Positions 1 through 8,807 are shown, numbered from the stretch's first letter. The stretch is 63,166 bases of DNA from Pseudomonadales bacterium (GCA_022822135.1 JAJECH010000003.1:1-63166), one strand, 5' to 3'. Numbers and translations are program-made. Notes: generated by a model not told the origin, from the letters alone.

Positions 1-21
1 ATAAGAAACTTCGACCGCGGC

Positions 22-58
22 GAAAAAGCCTTTCGGGCTACGCCCTCAAGGCTTTTTC
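22..58. terminator. Strong hairpin next to an IS-like end
   Basis: An 11-bp perfect stem (GAAAAAGCCTT / AAGGCTTTTTC) encloses a second GGGC/GCCC stem with a TAC loop. The A-rich 5' arm and T-rich 3' arm would let it terminate transcription in either direction. It lies at the extreme left of the window, just outside the tandem repeat that truncates the hydrolase gene. It may be the terminator of a transposase gene cut off by the contig edge; that origin is inference. Confidence 0.6.
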
Positions 59-91
59 CCCGCTATCAATACGTTAAATGCCTGCTACTAG

Positions 92-134
92 GACCGGCAG
101 TTTCAGTGTCGTTTGACCGGCAGTTTCGGTGTCG
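92..134. repeat. Tandem 20-bp direct repeat, putative insertion-sequence end
   Basis: The 20-mer GACCGGCAGTTTCAGTGTCG (92-111) is repeated with one mismatch at 115-134, a period of 23 bp. The hydrolase reading frame on the minus strand runs into this repeat and stops inside it. Short tandem repeats at an element end that interrupts a gene are typical of transposon termini, for example IS21 or IS481 type. No transposase is visible because the window starts here, so the family is uncertain. Confidence 0.5.
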
Positions 135-1047
135 CGTGACATTCGCGAATGAAGGCCGGAAGATCTCGAATGGCGCGGATACTGCCGAGGACATTCCCGA
201 GTACGAGCTGCAAGCCAAACTTGCCGACGTGCGTGCGCGCGTCAACGTTGGCAAACTTAATCATCCGTGGGTTGCGTTCGAAGGCATCGAGGACTTCGGC
301 GATTTCGCTCACGAGATCAGGGAACTCACCTTTGAGGTTGCGGTCCGTTCGAGCCAGTTCACCCAGGTGGCGGAAATGCCGGTCGGTGTTCGCGGGTAGT
401 TTGTGAGTGTCGTCGAGTCCCTCAACGATGCACAGGATCGCCCGCTCGACGTGCTCGCCGTACTGCTTGAGGACAGTCAAACCAAGGTGAGACCCGTAGC
501 TTGCGCCGTGCAGATTGATTTTGGGTACATCTAGCGCCCGTCTCAGGTCGTTGACGTCGTGAGCGCTCTCTATGGTGTTGTAGTCGTTTGGATCGACGCC
601 TCGTTCGCGCCAATACGTCGCCAATTGGTGCACACTCGCTCGTTGCGCATCAAGGAACGTATCGCGGGTGAGCACGTCATCCAGTTCATAGTGTGGGGGT
701 GCCGGGTTAGAGAGATTCGGCAGTGCACTATTAGCACCACGCTGGTCGTAGGTAACCACGTCACAGATCTCGGAGAACCGTTCGACGTGCTCGAAGAAAC
801 CCGTCTCGAATGCACCGATGGCGGATGCGCCCGGACCACCGGCTAAAACTACAAGCGGCGCTAAGCCATGGTCATGTCGCGCGGGCACGCGAACGAACGT
901 CAATGCGATAGCCGCACTTTCGTCATGCGTGCGGCATGACGGCACCATGATCAATCCACGTTCCGCATCGAGACTGCGCCCGTTCGCATGCGAGAGCCGC
1001 ACGGGCCAGCGACCAATGAGGCGAAACTCCGAGTTACGTAGGCGCAT
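103..1047 (-). CDS. Alpha/beta hydrolase (prolyl/tripeptidyl aminopeptidase-like), C-terminally truncated
   Basis: The protein is 314 aa and shows the N-terminal half of an alpha/beta hydrolase of the proline iminopeptidase / tripeptidyl aminopeptidase type. It has an oxyanion-region GGPGAS, a DQRG motif after the strand, and a nucleophile elbow GASYGSHLGL with the catalytic Ser. Family members usually run well past 400 aa, with the catalytic Asp and His in the last third; these are absent. The last eight or so residues (ending KLPVKRH) are encoded by the tandem repeat at 92-134, so the native 3' end is lost. The upstream side (1048-1222) is a divergent intergenic region shared with the acyltransferase gene. 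The product is probably inactive. The fold assignment is firm; substrate unknown. Confidence 0.75.
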   Translation of the reverse strand: MRLRNSEFRLIGRWPVRLSHANGRSLDAERGLIMVPSCRTHDESAAIALTFVRVPARHDHGLAPLVVLAGGPGASAIGAFETGFFEHVERFSEICDVVTYDQRGANSALPNLSNPAPPHYELDDVLTRDTFLDAQRASVHQLATYWRERGVDPNDYNTIESAHDVNDLRRALDVPKINLHGASYGSHLGLTVLKQYGEHVERAILCIVEGLDDTHKLPANTDRHFRHLGELARTDRNLKGEFPDLVSEIAEVLDAFERNPRMIKFANVDARTHVGKFGLQLVLGNVLGSIRAIRDLPAFIRECHATPKLPVKRH

Positions 1048-1222
1048 GCGTGTCCCGAGTGGCGTGGAGCGTCGATTGTATGTTCCTTAGATCGATACGT
1101 GACAACGTTCCAAACAACGTCGACGAGCTCATCCGTCAGCAGTATGCGCATACTATTTAAAGCTCTAAACGATCAACATAACCGCAAGTAGTAACTCCAC
1201 TCGGACTCAGTACGAAGAAGCC

Positions 1223-2107
1223 ATGGCGTCGACCAAGCAGAAACGATATCCGGTGCGCACGGTACGGTTTCTACTTAGGCTTTTTGCTTGCTTTCCTTTA
1301 CGGGCATCTCGTGCCTTCGCGCGTTTGATCGCGTTTCTTGCGTGGCATCTCAAGATTCGAGCTGCGAGAACTACGATCCAGAATATTGAGCACTGTTACG
1401 ACGAATTAACGGCCATTGAACAAGAGCAATTGGCGAGGCGAAGTTTGTGGCACACAGCGTGTACCGTTCTTGAGTTACCTGCAGTGTGGACGAGCTCATT
1501 CCGTCGTTTAAATCGATGGATCAGAACCGTTCACGGTGAGGATTTGCTCACGGATAGGATTAAGGAAGGTTCAGTCTTATTGATTCTGCCGCACTTCAGT
1601 AACTGGGAAGTGCTTGCAGCGTACCTGAAGCGGATCACAACGTATTCCTGCATGTATAGTCCGAGACGTTTGTACGAACTCGACGAACTAATCAATCAAT
1701 GTCGAAGCAGATTCGGGAGTGAATTCCTACCACTGACGCGACCTGGTTTCCGCACGTTACTGACGCGCATCAAAGCAGGTGGAGTCGTCATCATATTGCC
1801 GGATCAAGTTCCAGAAGCAGGTCACTCAGTCACATCGACGTTCCTCGGCCAGCCAATCCAGACAGGAACATTTCCTCACGCATTAATAAAGCGCGGTAAT
1901 CTAAAGGTCGTTACGATGGTTACCGTTCGAAACAAGGCCGGGTTTGACGTCCATATTCAAGACGTTGGCGAAGATATCTACTCGGAGGACGCAAACGTGT
2001 CGATTCAAGCGCTAGATCATGCGATCGAGCGCGTTGTCGAATTAGACCCGGCGCAGTATCAATGGGAGTACAAGCGCTTTCGCGGTAGCGCGGAGATCTA
2101 CCACTAG
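1223..2107 (+). CDS. LpxL/HtrB-family lysophospholipid / lipid A acyltransferase
   Basis: The product (294 aa) is the usual length for inner-membrane Kdo2-lipid A acyltransferases, which transfer a secondary acyl chain from acyl-ACP. It shows the catalytic H-x4-E box (H124-FSNW-E129), a hydrophobic N-terminal segment (about residues 13-40) and the C-terminal YQWEYKRFR typical of the LpxL family. The ATG at 1223 is the first start in frame. The gene ends in a 4-bp convergent overlap with the acyl-CoA synthetase gene on the other strand. The family also contains lysophospholipid and ornithine-lipid acyltransferases, so the exact acceptor is not settled. Confidence 0.85.
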   Translation: MASTKQKRYPVRTVRFLLRLFACFPLRASRAFARLIAFLAWHLKIRAARTTIQNIEHCYDELTAIEQEQLARRSLWHTACTVLELPAVWTSSFRRLNRWIRTVHGEDLLTDRIKEGSVLLILPHFSNWEVLAAYLKRITTYSCMYSPRRLYELDELINQCRSRFGSEFLPLTRPGFRTLLTRIKAGGVVIILPDQVPEAGHSVTSTFLGQPIQTGTFPHALIKRGNLKVVTMVTVRNKAGFDVHIQDVGEDIYSEDANVSIQALDHAIERVVELDPAQYQWEYKRFRGSAEIYH

Positions 2108-3909
2108 TAGCCAGCGGTACCTTCTTGGATCTCGTTCAGAAACGCTTCGTCGAGGGGCACGTAGTGCTCGGTGCGAGGTTTCATGACGTACACTGGATCA
2201 CTAATCTTCGAGAGGTCGTAGGCTTCTTCCCGAAGATCAGTTTTAACCAACTTCATCGTACCTGTTACAGCCGCTTCGCCTTGTACTCGGACAAACACCG
2301 GCCTCCCGTAGTGCGGGAGGTTTGCACACACGTATTCGCTCAATTGGTCTAGGTCAAGCGCATCGTTCGGGTTTGTAAGCACGACGGTCGCCATGCCGGC
2401 CCGTCCTTCGGTCGCAGGTACTGATACACCATAGACATTGCTGATATCAATTTGCTCGAATCCATTGAGAATCTCGGCAACTTCGTTCGTTGAAACGTTT
2501 TCGGAACGCCATCGAAACGTATCGCCGACGCGATCAACAAACTGATAGTGGGCATATCCGAGGGAGAATCCGACGGGTACAGTACGCAGCAAGTCACCCG
2601 TGTTGAAATAGGCGTCCCCTTCTTCGAACACGTTGCGGAGGATTTTCTTTTCCGTCGCTTCTTTGTTGGTATAGCCTTCAAACTGAGCATTCGGATTGAT
2701 GTGACCGATACACAGACCTGGTTCTCCGTCTGGGACTTCAATGCAGAAACCGTCCGCGTTCTTAACGATTTCGTCGTTGAGTACGTCGTATTGCACTAAC
2801 GCGATCTGTGCAGTTGTCATGCCGATCGTGTGCTCTTTGTTGAAGATGTTCGCGAACGACACATTGCCTTCGCTGGCCGCATAGAGTTCCGTGATGCGTT
2901 TTAGCCCGTAGCGCTGCTTGAATTCATCCCAAATGTCCGGTCGCAAGCCGTTGCCGATTGCAGTATGAAGTGGTGTGTCAGCCTCTTTACCAGTGGGTTC
3001 TAAGTTCACAAGGTATCGACACAGTTCACCGACGTAAACCATGCAGGTGACATTGTTCTCCTTAAGGTCTGAAACCAAATTCGAAGCTGAAAAACGTCGA
3101 CGGAGTAGCACACTCGCGCCGGATGAGAGAGCGGAACCAAGGCCAATGATGAGACCTGTGCCGTGATAGAGTGGTAGCGATAGGTAAATGCGATCCTCTT
3201 CGGTACAACGCAATCCAGCGGTGTGGCACAACGTTGCTGCTTGTTGAATGCGTTTGTGCGATTGGACTGCCGCTTTCGGTAACCCAGTCGTACCGGACGT
3301 AAAGATGTACATCGCCGTCGAGCCGATCGTGATGTCTTTAGTCTCAGGCGGGTTCGTGTCGTCTTGGTTGTGACTGAGAACACTGAGGTCGCGTGCCCAT
3401 TCGGGAATAGGATCGTCGCCGTCTTGAATAGCAAGGAAGCCTGATCCTGCGTCGAGGTCGAGTTGATTTCGGACACCGTCAATCGCATCCGCTACTTCCG
3501 TACCGAACACACAGATCTTCGAGTTGATCAGCGTAATACAGTGCCGAAGTGGCTCCTCGCGTAAATTCGTGTTGATTAGCGCTACAGTAGCGCCAATCTT
3601 CATGATGCCTAGAACAGCACTGACAAACTCGGGTCGGTTTTCGACAATCAAACTGACGACATCGCCAGGCTCGATTCCTTCCGCTTTGAGCGTGTTGCCG
3701 ATGCGGTTAGCGCTCTTACCTAGTTCGCGCCAACTGATCTCTTCACCTTCGAAAACCACCGCAGTGCGATCGGCAAATCGCTCGCAGTTCTCCTCAACCG
3801 TCAGGAGCAGACTGTCTTTCTCTCCTGGAGGCCGATAAGCGAAGCCTTTCTTTAACTTGAGCAGCATGGGGACGCTGGCTAGGATCTCGAGCGTATTTGC
3901 AATTCCCAC
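2104..3909 (-). CDS. Long/very-long-chain acyl-CoA synthetase (FadD/FATP-like AMP-binding)
   Basis: This 601-aa ANL-superfamily enzyme activates a fatty acid to acyl-AMP and then acyl-CoA. The P-loop motif TSGTTGLPK is at residues 204-212. Further on are the E-x-x-x-Y-A-A-S-E-G-N segment around residue 345 and a late Y-F-N-T-G-D-L block. The overall layout resembles the FATP / very-long-chain synthetase subgroup more than E. coli FadD. The start is GTG at 3909, with GAGG and AGG upstream. It lies upstream of a hydratase and an acyl-CoA dehydrogenase on the same strand in a lipid or aromatic-acid degradation cluster, although a 123-bp gap (3910-4032) separates it from them. Confidence 0.85.
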   Translation of the reverse strand: MGIANTLEILASVPMLLKLKKGFAYRPPGEKDSLLLTVEENCERFADRTAVVFEGEEISWRELGKSANRIGNTLKAEGIEPGDVVSLIVENRPEFVSAVLGIMKIGATVALINTNLREEPLRHCITLINSKICVFGTEVADAIDGVRNQLDLDAGSGFLAIQDGDDPIPEWARDLSVLSHNQDDTNPPETKDITIGSTAMYIFTSGTTGLPKAAVQSHKRIQQAATLCHTAGLRCTEEDRIYLSLPLYHGTGLIIGLGSALSSGASVLLRRRFSASNLVSDLKENNVTCMVYVGELCRYLVNLEPTGKEADTPLHTAIGNGLRPDIWDEFKQRYGLKRITELYAASEGNVSFANIFNKEHTIGMTTAQIALVQYDVLNDEIVKNADGFCIEVPDGEPGLCIGHINPNAQFEGYTNKEATEKKILRNVFEEGDAYFNTGDLLRTVPVGFSLGYAHYQFVDRVGDTFRWRSENVSTNEVAEILNGFEQIDISNVYGVSVPATEGRAGMATVVLTNPNDALDLDQLSEYVCANLPHYGRPVFVRVQGEAAVTGTMKLVKTDLREEAYDLSKISDPVYVMKPRTEHYVPLDEAFLNEIQEGTAGY

Positions 3910-4032
3910 AACCTAATTCCTCAAATGGTTCAGACTCGGCGAACTTCTGTCGCCATCAAAAATCATAAGAACGACTCACACTCTTTTTTAATGCAGACAC
4001 ACCGCAGAGTGTGATCGTTGATGCGACGAAAA

Positions 4033-4743
4033 CTATTGAATCGTAAATTCGATCGTGCCGAGCGGACCGTAGTCTGCAACGTAGCTGCCAGGCTCGCCGT
4101 CATGGATACCACCGCAAGCCCCGGTAATGAGCAACATGTCGTCCGCGGGTTTCATACCTCGGACACCTGCTTCTTCTAGCATCCACTGCAAAGCCTGTTT
4201 TGGACCACCTAGCGCATCTGAAAGAGACGCTTCACAAACTGTTTCGCCGTCTCGAGTTAACGTGACGGCAAGTTGCTCGTAGTCATCGCGAATCGCCTGT
4301 TGCTCACCGACAATATAGTGATACGCAGCGATATTCGTTGCGGTTAGGTTAGATCCTTTCGCGTCGTCCGGGGAGTTCCACATCATGCGCGGTACTTCGA
4401 TCACGGGACCAGCGCTCTTCGCATTGCCGTTCGCATCAATCGTGATGCCAATTTCGCATTCAAGCTTGACACCAGGAACCATCTCGACGGTGGCTCCGTT
4501 CTCTAGGCGACCCCAGCCATACAACGAACCGATCAGGGGATGTTTCAGGCCGAAGGCGGCTTGTCCGGCAGGAGCCGTCATGCCTGCCTTCCAACCGGCG
4601 ATAGCACCATCCGCTACCGCCTCGACGACCAATTTTTGGATCTCGTAGCCATCATCAAGGCTAAGGTCCGATGGCATCGCTGGGAACGAATCCCGATTGC
4701 GAATAGCGCTCGCTAATCCGCTCACAAAGTTTGCATCTGCCAT
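4033..4743 (-). CDS. 2-keto-4-pentenoate hydratase / fumarylacetoacetase-fold enzyme (MhpD-like)
   Basis: The 236-aa protein belongs to the FAH-fold hydratase/decarboxylase family that acts on 2-hydroxypenta-2,4-dienoate in meta-cleavage pathways. Visible hallmarks are GWKAGMT, the LECEIGI segment carrying acidic metal ligands, and the C-terminal GSYVADYGPLG. The ATG at 4743 is 2 bp from the stop codon of the acyl-CoA dehydrogenase upstream, so the two are co-transcribed. No ring-cleavage dioxygenase of the catechol type is nearby, so the true substrate may be another 2-keto-enoate. Confidence 0.8.
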   Translation of the reverse strand: MADANFVSGLASAIRNRDSFPAMPSDLSLDDGYEIQKLVVEAVADGAIAGWKAGMTAPAGQAAFGLKHPLIGSLYGWGRLENGATVEMVPGVKLECEIGITIDANGNAKSAGPVIEVPRMMWNSPDDAKGSNLTATNIAAYHYIVGEQQAIRDDYEQLAVTLTRDGETVCEASLSDALGGPKQALQWMLEEAGVRGMKPADDMLLITGACGGIHDGEPGSYVADYGPLGTIEFTIQ

Positions 4744-4745
4744 AT

Positions 4746-6038
4746 CTAGTTCCCGAAGTCCCAGGTTTCGCCAGCACGGTAACGACGCAATACGTTCTTG
4801 GCGATCAAAATCTTGTGAACTTCGTCTGGACCATCGGCGATTCTCAGTGTACGCGCGCCCGTGTACATACCAGCGAACGGGAAGTCTCCTGATACACCTG
4901 CCGCGCCATATACCTGGATTGCTCGGTCTACAACTCGATGGTATGCGGCTGGAACATAGACCTTGATGGAAGAAATGTCCGTACGCGAATCAGCGCCTGC
5001 TTCCATCTTTTGGGCACAGTCAACAACCATGAGCCGAGAGGATTGGATATCCATGTAGGAATCTGCGATGAATCCTTGCATGAACTGTTTGTGTTCAAGG
5101 GTTTCGCCACCGTGCACTTTGCGCGTCATGATGCGATCGACCATAAGATCGAAACATCGCCACATGGACCCAACCGAGTTCATGCAGTGGTAAATTCTTC
5201 CTGCACCTAAGCGGTCCTGTGCGGCCGCGTGACCGGTGCCGGTTCTGCCGAGCTGGTTTTCTTTCGGTACACGGACGTTTTCGTACTTGATCTCGCAATG
5301 GCTTGATGCCTTACCCCATACTGGCACGCCACGGATGATGTTCACGCCGGGTGTGTTTTTCGGTACGATGATTTGCGTCATTTTTTCATTAGCGCCACCC
5401 GGGTCATTAGGATCTGACGTTCGACACATGACGATGTAGAAGTCCGCGGCGTGGCCATTAGAGGTGAACCACTTGTGGCCATTGATTACCCATTCGTCTC
5501 CATCTAACTCCGCTCGAGTCGTTAGCGAGCGGGGGTCGGAACCTGGATTCATGGGTTCTGTCATCGAGAATCCCGATTGCATACGGCCTTCAGTCAGAGG
5601 AATCAGCCACTTCTGGTGCTGTTCCGGAGTGCCGTACTTTACGAGGATTTTTTGATTACCGGAGTTCGGCGCGACGACGCCGAACAACGAGGCTGCACCT
5701 GGACTGTAGGCGAGAACTTCATTCATGTAGGCGTGCTGCATGAAACTCAGACCCATTCCGCCAAATTCAGGAGGAAGATGTGGTGCCCAGAGTTTTGCTT
5801 TCTTTACTCTTTCCTGTACGCCGTGTCGAAGTTCCGATGCTTCCTGTTGGGCTTCGCGTGAAGGACCACGGCCATCAGATGTAGATGCCCAGAGCTTGTC
5901 CTCTACAGGTAGGATGTCTTCATTAATGATTTCTGCCGTAGCAATGCGCACCTCATTGACTTCGTCATCGAGGGTTGGAATTGGCTTGACGTTCATTTGC
6001 ATGGCGCGTACCGTGATTTCAGATTTTGAAGGTCGCAT
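4746..6038 (-). CDS. Acyl-CoA dehydrogenase (ACAD10/11-like)
   Basis: This 430-aa flavoprotein catalyses alpha,beta-dehydrogenation of acyl-CoA and passes electrons to ETF. The FAD-binding middle domain has SGFSMTEP and the following W-V-I-N-G-H-K-W-F-T-S-N-G strand. The C-terminal domain carries QVYGAAGVSGDFP and R-I-A-D-G-P-D-E-V-H, typical of the ACAD10/11 branch. It is the first gene of a two-gene operon with the hydratase at 4033. Its first ~20 codons and upstream DNA lie in a 154-bp segment that is duplicated at 7412-7565. Confidence 0.88.
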   Translation of the reverse strand: MRPSKSEITVRAMQMNVKPIPTLDDEVNEVRIATAEIINEDILPVEDKLWASTSDGRGPSREAQQEASELRHGVQERVKKAKLWAPHLPPEFGGMGLSFMQHAYMNEVLAYSPGAASLFGVVAPNSGNQKILVKYGTPEQHQKWLIPLTEGRMQSGFSMTEPMNPGSDPRSLTTRAELDGDEWVINGHKWFTSNGHAADFYIVMCRTSDPNDPGGANEKMTQIIVPKNTPGVNIIRGVPVWGKASSHCEIKYENVRVPKENQLGRTGTGHAAAQDRLGAGRIYHCMNSVGSMWRCFDLMVDRIMTRKVHGGETLEHKQFMQGFIADSYMDIQSSRLMVVDCAQKMEAGADSRTDISSIKVYVPAAYHRVVDRAIQVYGAAGVSGDFPFAGMYTGARTLRIADGPDEVHKILIAKNVLRRYRAGETWDFGN

Positions 6039-6131
6039 GATACTAGCGGCAAGATTTCTGAACCATTACCATGCGGACTTGGTCTTAATTAGCCGATCGT
6101 TATTAGTCGTTGATTTACTCGCTAAAAGAGA
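5978..6131. repeat. Direct duplication, copy A (5' end of acyl-CoA dehydrogenase gene plus upstream DNA)
   Basis: The first 92 bp (5978-6069) are identical to 7412-7503. Similarity then decays gradually over about 60 bp of non-coding DNA to 6131, matching 7565. This copy contains the intact start of the dehydrogenase gene and its presumed promoter. The two copies are in the same orientation, 1434 bp apart, and bracket the DUF5678-like/retropepsin pair. Confidence 0.9.
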
Positions 6132-6216
6132 CTGTCGAAAAACTCAAACAATCGTGAAATATCTATCAACAAGGAACTATTTATCGTAATAAATCAATGA
6201 GTTATGGACCTTAGAG

Positions 6217-6600
6217 TTGGTCAAGAAAACTGAAATTCAACCACCTGGTTCCCTTTTTATTGTTATGATTGTGGTCGCGCTAATTCGCCTCAGTTCATCT
6301 ACGAGAAGGTCGTTTGCATTGAATCTGAACATAGTACGGAACACTTCTTCAAACCCTGAAGCAAAAAAGATCATCAAGAATCTCCAAGAATTTACCAAGT
6401 CAGCTGAATTCGTCTCTAGCAATCACTCGCGTCTACTTGAAGAATACCCGTCGCAGTGGATTGGTGTATATCGACAAAAAGTCGAAGCGCACGCTGAAGA
6501 TCTGGATCAGCTGCTCGATCTGTTAGATAAGAAAGGTATTCCATTGGGTGATACTGTCATACGGTTTCTCAACGAAGAAAGAGAAACTCTAATTCTGTAG
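6217..6600 (+). CDS. Small DUF5678-like protein, partner of the retropepsin gene
   Basis: The open frame (127 aa from a TTG at 6217) ends in a compact ~60-residue domain with LLEEYPSQWIGVYRQKV, a leucine-rich helix and LDKKGIPLGDTVIRFL. This pattern matches my recollection of DUF5678 proteins, which often sit next to bacterial retropepsin-like genes. The N-terminus is uncertain: an ATG at 6265 gives a shorter form, and the hydrophobic stretch before it may not be translated. The stop at 6600 is one base before the next gene's start, so the pair is one operon. Function unknown. Confidence 0.6.
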   Translation: MVKKTEIQPPGSLFIVMIVVALIRLSSSTRRSFALNLNIVRNTSSNPEAKKIIKNLQEFTKSAEFVSSNHSRLLEEYPSQWIGVYRQKVEAHAEDLDQLLDLLDKKGIPLGDTVIRFLNEERETLIL

Positions 6601-6601
6601 T

Positions 6602-7027
6602 ATGGTATACGGAAGATTTGACGAAACAACAGGTAGACCGTATATAGATGCCCGGGTCTCCATAGAGAGCTTAGCGTGCGACGGTCACGTTTCTTTTCTT
6701 CTCGACACCGGTGCTGATTCAACGACGCTCATGCCACAAGATGGTACGCAACTTCGAATCGATTACGAACGCCTTAATTTCGTTACACCTATGACTGGCG
6801 CAGGAGGGACTGTAAACTGTGCGATTGAAGATGCAACTCTCCTCTTTTCATCAGATGAAGTGATTTACGGTTACCGAATTCATCTGAACATTTGCGAGCG
6901 ATCAGAAAAATTCATGAGTTTACCATCGCTGCTAGGGAGGGACGTGATAGATAACTGGCGAGTCGTGTACGACAAGCCAAATTCAATTCTTGAAGTCAAT
7001 GACTACAAATTCGACTCCGATTTTTAA
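6602..7027 (+). CDS. Retropepsin-like aspartic protease family protein
   Basis: The 141-aa protein has a single retropepsin half-barrel: FLLDTGADSTTL with the catalytic D35-T-G, then a glycine-containing flap region (TGAGG near residue 63) and the hydrophobic LPSLLGRDVIDNWRV (the L-G-R-D motif) near the C-terminus. Retropepsins act as homodimers, each chain supplying one DTG. The gene follows the DUF5678-like gene with a 1-bp gap and a likely shared promoter in the AT-rich segment before 6217. The two-gene module lies between the two copies of a direct duplication, suggesting it arrived by insertion. The natural substrate is unknown. Confidence 0.8.
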   Translation: MVYGRFDETTGRPYIDARVSIESLACDGHVSFLLDTGADSTTLMPQDGTQLRIDYERLNFVTPMTGAGGTVNCAIEDATLLFSSDEVIYGYRIHLNICERSEKFMSLPSLLGRDVIDNWRVVYDKPNSILEVNDYKFDSDF

Positions 7028-7411
7028 CGTGCACAAACGGAGTGGTTTCGTTCAAAATTGCATATCAACCTCTAAATAATCCGAAGATGCAACGGTAGTT
7101 TGCCTATACAACAGGGTGTACGACAAAATTAGTTGGTGTTTCTAACGTACAGATTTGCAGAGTCGATTGGAATTGATTCACCGTTCGCCAACCATTTGTG
7201 TATGTCGACCTGATCACCGTGGTCCGCGTAACGTTGTTCGTGGAAAGGCAAAAAGACAACGTTAACGAAGAGGCTGCGAACGCAGAAGTTGGGTTATCGT
7301 CCGACGATGTGCGGTGGAGGTTAGATTGGCAGCCAAGCAAACGCTAGCGTCGAAATCTCGGTCGCTTCGGAACTGGCCAAGCAATGCGTGCAGTCTGCCG
7401 ATTTACGTCGT
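7028..7411. other. Non-coding or decayed stretch behind the retropepsin gene
   Basis: No convincing gene is present. On the plus strand an open stretch of about 56 codons (roughly 7171-7344) with protein-like composition, ending QPSKR, follows an in-frame stop. It may be the remains of a gene. A 78-aa minus-strand frame here has no recognisable domain or ribosome-binding site. I see nothing else of note. Confidence 0.35.
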
Positions 7412-7565
7412 GAATTGGCTTGACGTTCATTTGCATGGCGCGTACCGTGATTTCAGATTTTGAAGGTCGCATGATACTAGCGGCAAGATTTCTGAACCAT
7501 TACTGCGCGGACTTGGTCTTAATAAACCGATCGTTTCTAGTATCTGATCCATTCGTCAAGAGAGT
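7412..7565. repeat. Direct duplication, copy B (orphan 5' end of acyl-CoA dehydrogenase)
   Basis: This copy repeats 5978-6131, with the first 92 bp identical. It contains an ATG on the minus strand at 7472 followed by about 20 codons identical to the dehydrogenase start; homology then ends abruptly at 7412. The fragment has no gene body behind it. The near-perfect identity across coding and non-coding bases indicates a recent duplication or an insertion that regenerated the gene's 5' end. Confidence 0.9.
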
Positions 7566-7658
7566 GCTTTAGGAAACGCCTTCTATAATCAATTTCGCGA
7601 TTTTCGGCAGCGTACTTCCCCGTTGCTCGCACTCTATCTAACTTTCTGTATTTAAAAC

Positions 7659-8804
7659 ATGCCTACGAACGGCTTGACGTATCCCCATGACAAACACCCG
7701 TCCCATGGTACGACGGTAGAAGTAGCGGACGGTGTTTTGTGGTTGACCATGCCCATGGGCGGGTCACTCACACACATCAATCTCTATCTGCTTGAAGATG
7801 ATGATGGATGGTTTGTCGTCGATACCGGACTAGCAACAAAGGACACACGCGATCTTTGGCTCGAAATATTCGAGACTTCATTGCGTGGGAAGCCGGTAAA
7901 AGGCGTGATCTGTACGCATATGCACCCGGATCACATCGGGCAGGCCGGGATGATCACGGATCGATTCCACATCCCGCTCTACATGACGCGAGCAGAGTAC
8001 TACCAGGCGCGCTCGATGTTCGCTGGGTTTTCGTCTTATGGTGGTAATTGGTTAAGCCAAGAGTTCTATCAACGCTCCGGTATGGATACGTCTTATCTCG
8101 AACGGGCAGGGCGCGAGTGGCGTCGTCGCGCACCGGAAATGCAAGAACGAATTCGTGCTCGGGCCGAACAACGGGAAGACGATCACGCAGCTTTTCCTGT
8201 TGGTTTTCGGCGACTGCAGGAAGGCGACGTACTCACGATTGGAGGCCATGACTGGTTAGTCATGGTGGGTTCAGGTCACTCGCCCGAGCATGCGTGCCTC
8301 TTCTGTAAGAGCCTTCGTGTGCTTCTTTCTGGCGATCAGATACTACCCGTAATCACGAGCAACGTAAGTGTTCATCCTTCGGAACCTGAAGCGAATCCAT
8401 TGAAAGTGTGGATGGAATCGCACGATCGATTTCTCGATCTACCGGAGAATACCTTTGTGCTACCTGCACATAACTTACCGTTTTATGGCGTACGGCCTCG
8501 ATTGCGCGCATTGATCAACCATCATGAAGATCGAATGCTGGCGATTGAGGAGCACTGCACGACGCCCCAAACCGCTAAAGCACTGCTACCGGTTCTGTTC
8601 AAACGGGAGTTGGACGCACGTCAAATGATGATGGCGTTAGGCGAAGCGATTGCACATTGTCATTTGCTCTTACATAGAAACAGAATCGAGAGAATTCTTG
8701 ATGACGATGGGATCTACCGATACCTTTCGATTGATCCTGATCTTGAACGGCGCAAGCATCCTGATCACCACGATGCGCCTGACGATTCACCCATGATGGT
8801 GTAA
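7659..8804 (+). CDS. Metallo-beta-lactamase-fold hydrolase
   Basis: The 381-aa protein has the complete MBL signature CTHMHPDHIG (H87, H89, D91, H92), a later GSGHSPEHACLF histidine, a GDQILP Asp and an HNLPF histidine near the end of the core. The C-terminal ~90 residues resemble the helical extension of large MBL hydrolases of the glyoxalase II / SdsA-like type. The start is ATG at 7659. A small membrane-protein gene follows after 3 bp. Substrate not predictable from sequence. Confidence 0.85.
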   Translation: MPTNGLTYPHDKHPSHGTTVEVADGVLWLTMPMGGSLTHINLYLLEDDDGWFVVDTGLATKDTRDLWLEIFETSLRGKPVKGVICTHMHPDHIGQAGMITDRFHIPLYMTRAEYYQARSMFAGFSSYGGNWLSQEFYQRSGMDTSYLERAGREWRRRAPEMQERIRARAEQREDDHAAFPVGFRRLQEGDVLTIGGHDWLVMVGSGHSPEHACLFCKSLRVLLSGDQILPVITSNVSVHPSEPEANPLKVWMESHDRFLDLPENTFVLPAHNLPFYGVRPRLRALINHHEDRMLAIEEHCTTPQTAKALLPVLFKRELDARQMMMALGEAIAHCHLLLHRNRIERILDDDGIYRYLSIDPDLERRKHPDHHDAPDDSPMMV

Positions 8805-8807
8805 ACC

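Noticed and set aside
106-399. 97-aa plus-strand frame at the left edge
   Set aside because: Antisense to the hydrolase fragment, which shows clear family motifs; its start lies in the IS-like repeat.
3006-3488. 160-aa minus-strand frame in the acyl-CoA synthetase gene
   Set aside because: Out-of-frame shadow with no motif; the AMP-binding frame covers the same DNA.
7104-7340. 78-aa minus-strand frame behind the retropepsin gene
   Set aside because: No ribosome-binding site, Ser/Thr-rich composition and no family; treated as non-coding.
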